Shown: positions 16,136 through 17,206 of the stretch, one piece after another
How positions within the stretch are numbered: position 1 is the stretch's first letter
Layout: every line of letters starts with the position of its first letter
From: an uncultured Mesorhizobium sp.
GTDB taxonomy: Bacteria; Pseudomonadota; Alphaproteobacteria; Rhizobiales; Rhizobiaceae
Direction of reading: 5' to 3'
Length of the DNA: 17,206 bases
Assembly: GCA_950071955.1 (NCBI GenBank)
Contig: CATMOC010000010.1
Location: 1 to 17,206 of the forward strand
Translations under genes and position numbers: made by a program
The notes under the pieces: generated by a model
What the model was told of the DNA's origin: nothing
The model's input: the letters and a program-made list of their open reading frames with translations, nothing else
Databases searched by the model: none

Positions 16136-16189
16136 GGACTGTCTCGGTTTTCCCCGCACTTTTCTTTGCGTATGCTGCAGCGACAGTCC
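16136..16189. repeat. Eight-base inverted repeat in the PepSY-like gene leader
   Basis: GGACTGTC (16136-16143) and GACAGTCC (16182-16189) are perfect inverted copies separated by 38 bases. They lie upstream of GTG 16105 on the minus strand, so they could fold in the leader RNA of the PepSY-like gene. Confidence 0.35.
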
Positions 16190-16210
16190 CTTGGGACAAC
16201 CCTTCAGGGT
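16186..16210. repeat. Two back-to-back small palindromes
   Basis: GTCCCTTGGGAC (16186-16197) and ACCCTTCAGGGT (16199-16210) each have five-base arms with a two-base centre and are separated by one base. They sit midway in the divergent region between the PepSY-like gene and ctaG. They may be paired operator sites or small hairpins; no T-tract follows on either strand. Confidence 0.35.
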
Positions 16211-16217
16211 GGGATTT

Positions 16218-16241
16218 GTTCGATCCGATCCGGTTCGATCC
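16218..16241. repeat. Direct repeat GTTCGATCC x2
   Basis: GTTCGATCC occurs at 16218-16226 and 16233-16241 with a 15-base period, in the same divergent region, just upstream of the GGAACA element. No matching copy was noticed elsewhere in the window. Confidence 0.35.
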
Positions 16242-16271
16242 CTCGTCTGCCCGGCGAATGTCCCTGCCCCC

Positions 16272-16298
16272 GGAACAAATGACGCCGCGGCCTGTTCC
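16272..16298. promoter_or_regulatory. Symmetric ECF-sigma-like promoter element
   Basis: GGAACA (16272-16277) and TGTTCC (16293-16298) are perfect inverted arms with a 15-base spacer. Each strand therefore reads GGAAC, 16 bases, TGTT. The alphaproteobacterial general stress sigma factor EcfG recognises GGAAC with CGTT after 16-17 bases, so each direction matches all but one base. On the plus strand the -10-like TGTT (16293-16296) lies 26 bases before the ctaG ATG. On the minus strand it would give the PepSY-like gene a leader of roughly 160 bases. Confidence 0.4.
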
Positions 16299-16322
16299 AC
16301 GAGTGATGAGGGAACGGACGGC

Positions 16323-16874
16323 ATGTTGACCGAACACATGCTCGAGCACATCGTGGCGATGAACGTCGTCGCGCCCTTCGCGGTTCTCGCGGGGCGCGGC
16401 TTTTTCATGCACCGGGCCTCGCCGTCAAGATGGCTCGGCGTCGCCATCGTTCTTCAGATTGTTCTTTTGTGGGGCTGGCACATGCCGGCGGGTCTGACCT
16501 TCGCGGTACGAAACCCGGCCGCCCTCCTCGCCATGCATCTCTCGCTCTTTGCCGCTGCCCTCCTGTTCTGGGCCGCCGTGATTGACGCGGCCGGCACGCG
16601 CGCCTGGGGCGCGCTGAGCGCGCTCCTCGTCACTGCCAAGCTGTCCTGCCTCCTCGGCGCCCTCTTCATCTTCGCACCACGACCGCTCTATGCGGGCTAT
16701 CTTGCATCGAACGGCATCCAGACCGATGGTTCGGCACTGGAGGACCAGCACGTGGCAGGCTTGCTGATGCTCACGGCATATACCTTCAGCTACATCGGCG
16801 CGGCGGTGGTGATCGTGGCGCGATGGCTGTCGGAGGTCGAGAAAGCTCCCAGCTGGCATGACGGTCCGGCCTGA
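16323..16874 (+). CDS. CtaG-like cytochrome c oxidase assembly protein
   Basis: This is an integral membrane protein of 184 residues from the caa3-type CtaG family, which helps assemble haem-copper oxidases, probably through copper delivery. Visible family features are HMLEHIVAMNVVAPFAVLAG at the N-terminus, LLWGWHMP, an AMHLSLFAAALLFWAAVID membrane helix and a C-terminal helix LMLTAYTFSYIGAAVVIVARWL. Five or more hydrophobic helices and several conserved histidines are seen. ATG 16323 is supported by GAGGGA (16308-16313) nine bases upstream and by the family N-terminus. The frame is open further upstream but that part does not look like protein. A c-type cytochrome gene follows two bases after the stop, which fits an alternative oxidase cluster continuing to the right. 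Confidence 0.85.
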   Translation: MLTEHMLEHIVAMNVVAPFAVLAGRGFFMHRASPSRWLGVAIVLQIVLLWGWHMPAGLTFAVRNPAALLAMHLSLFAAALLFWAAVIDAAGTRAWGALSALLVTAKLSCLLGALFIFAPRPLYAGYLASNGIQTDGSALEDQHVAGLLMLTAYTFSYIGAAVVIVARWLSEVEKAPSWHDGPA

Positions 16875-16876
16875 CC

Positions 16877-17206
16877 ATGTGGCGGCCGAAGAAGTTCAAG
16901 GCGCAACGGGCGGCGTTCTACCTGATCGTGTTCATGGCCATCGGTGCCGTGGGCGCCGCGGGGCTCATGCTCTCCGGCGTCTACAACGTCGCGGCATCCG
17001 CAAGACATTTCTCCATCACGGAGTACCTCATCAAGGTGGTCCTATGGCGCTCGGTCGCATTCCATAGCCGCGGCGGCCCCGAGGCTCCCGACCTCGCCGA
17101 CCCCGGCCTCATCCGGTTGGGGGCGAACCACTTCGCCGCCGGGTGCGCTCCCTGCCACGGAAGCCCCGTGCAGGACGGCTCGGCGGCGGGGGAACGGATG
17201 TATCCC
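16877..17206 (+). CDS. Membrane-anchored c-type cytochrome, 3' truncated by window end
   Basis: The first 110 residues of a cytochrome c protein are present; the frame is still open at the last base. An N-terminal membrane anchor (AFYLIVFMAIGAVGAAGLML, about 13-32) follows a basic start (MWRPKKFKAQR), which places the rest in the periplasm. The covalent haem motif CAPCH is at residues 90-94, in the context LIRLGANHFAAGCAPCHGSP, typical of oxidase-linked cytochromes. ATG 16877 is two bases after the ctaG stop, so both genes are probably one operon. The protein likely passes electrons to a terminal oxidase encoded further right. The distal axial methionine and any second haem site lie outside the window. 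Confidence 0.88.
   Translation, partial: MWRPKKFKAQRAAFYLIVFMAIGAVGAAGLMLSGVYNVAASARHFSITEYLIKVVLWRSVAFHSRGGPEAPDLADPGLIRLGANHFAAGCAPCHGSPVQDGSAAGERMYP

Noticed and set aside
15122..16282. A 386-codon plus-strand open frame opposite the PepSY-like gene
   Set aside because: The opposite frame has a signal peptide, a good ribosome binding site and a terminator at its end. This frame has no recognisable domain and crosses the divergent control region.
16014..16322. Upstream extension of the CtaG-like frame
   Set aside because: It overlaps the start of the PepSY-like gene and the repeat-rich control region. The translation does not resemble CtaG, and ATG 16323 has a ribosome binding site and the family N-terminus.
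16106..16447. N-terminal extension of the PepSY-like protein up to 16447
   Set aside because: It would overlap the start of ctaG on the other strand, bury the signal peptide, and ignore the GGGAGA/GTG start at 16105.

Overview
The window is high-GC DNA with the gene content and protein sequences of an alphaproteobacterium. A member of the Hyphomicrobiales (Rhizobium/Mesorhizobium-like) fits best: there is a chimeric malic enzyme carrying a phosphotransacetylase-like tail, a ModE-type regulator reduced to its DNA-binding domain, a DUF2783 gene beside a flavin monooxygenase, and an EcfG-like promoter motif. The placement rests on protein resemblance only. No rRNA, tRNA, CRISPR array, insertion sequence or prophage gene is visible, and no gene-free stretch exceeds about 220 bases.

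Left part (1-1374): the 3' end of modB (molybdate permease) overlaps modC (molybdate ATPase) by four bases. A ModE-type winged-helix domain follows at 1443. Its frame has no stop codon and runs straight into homogentisate 1,2-dioxygenase (hmgA), which nevertheless has its own AT-rich promoter-like island, a strong ribosome binding site and a TTG start at 1893.

Central catabolic cluster (1893-7389, + strand): hmgA, an AhpD/carboxymuconolactone decarboxylase-like protein, a metallo-beta-lactamase-fold protein that has lost its second metal site, an FAD-dependent aromatic-ring monooxygenase, and a small DUF2783 protein. A Phd/VapC-type toxin-antitoxin pair on the opposite strand sits between the third and fourth of these genes. 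The simplest reading is that the monooxygenase makes a dihydroxylated aromatic acid, possibly homogentisate, and HmgA opens its ring. The later enzymes of the pathway (maleylacetoacetate isomerase, fumarylacetoacetase) are not in the window.

Housekeeping part (7426-14840): mutS (-) and the malic enzyme gene (+) diverge from a 118-base region with a good sigma-70-like promoter for mutS. The malic enzyme gene converges on a large MscS-family channel gene (-) with only four bases between the stop codons.

Right part (14931-17206): a secreted PepSY-like protein (-) with a clear terminator diverges from a ctaG-like cytochrome oxidase assembly gene and a membrane-anchored c-type cytochrome that is cut by the window end. 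The 217-base region between them holds several repeats and a symmetric GGAACA/TGTTCC element that could act as an ECF-sigma promoter in both directions.

The best leads are the regulator-dioxygenase in-frame junction, the MBL-fold protein that keeps site-1 ligands but lacks site-2 ligands, the toxin-antitoxin pair splitting the catabolic cluster, and the ctaG/PepSY control region.
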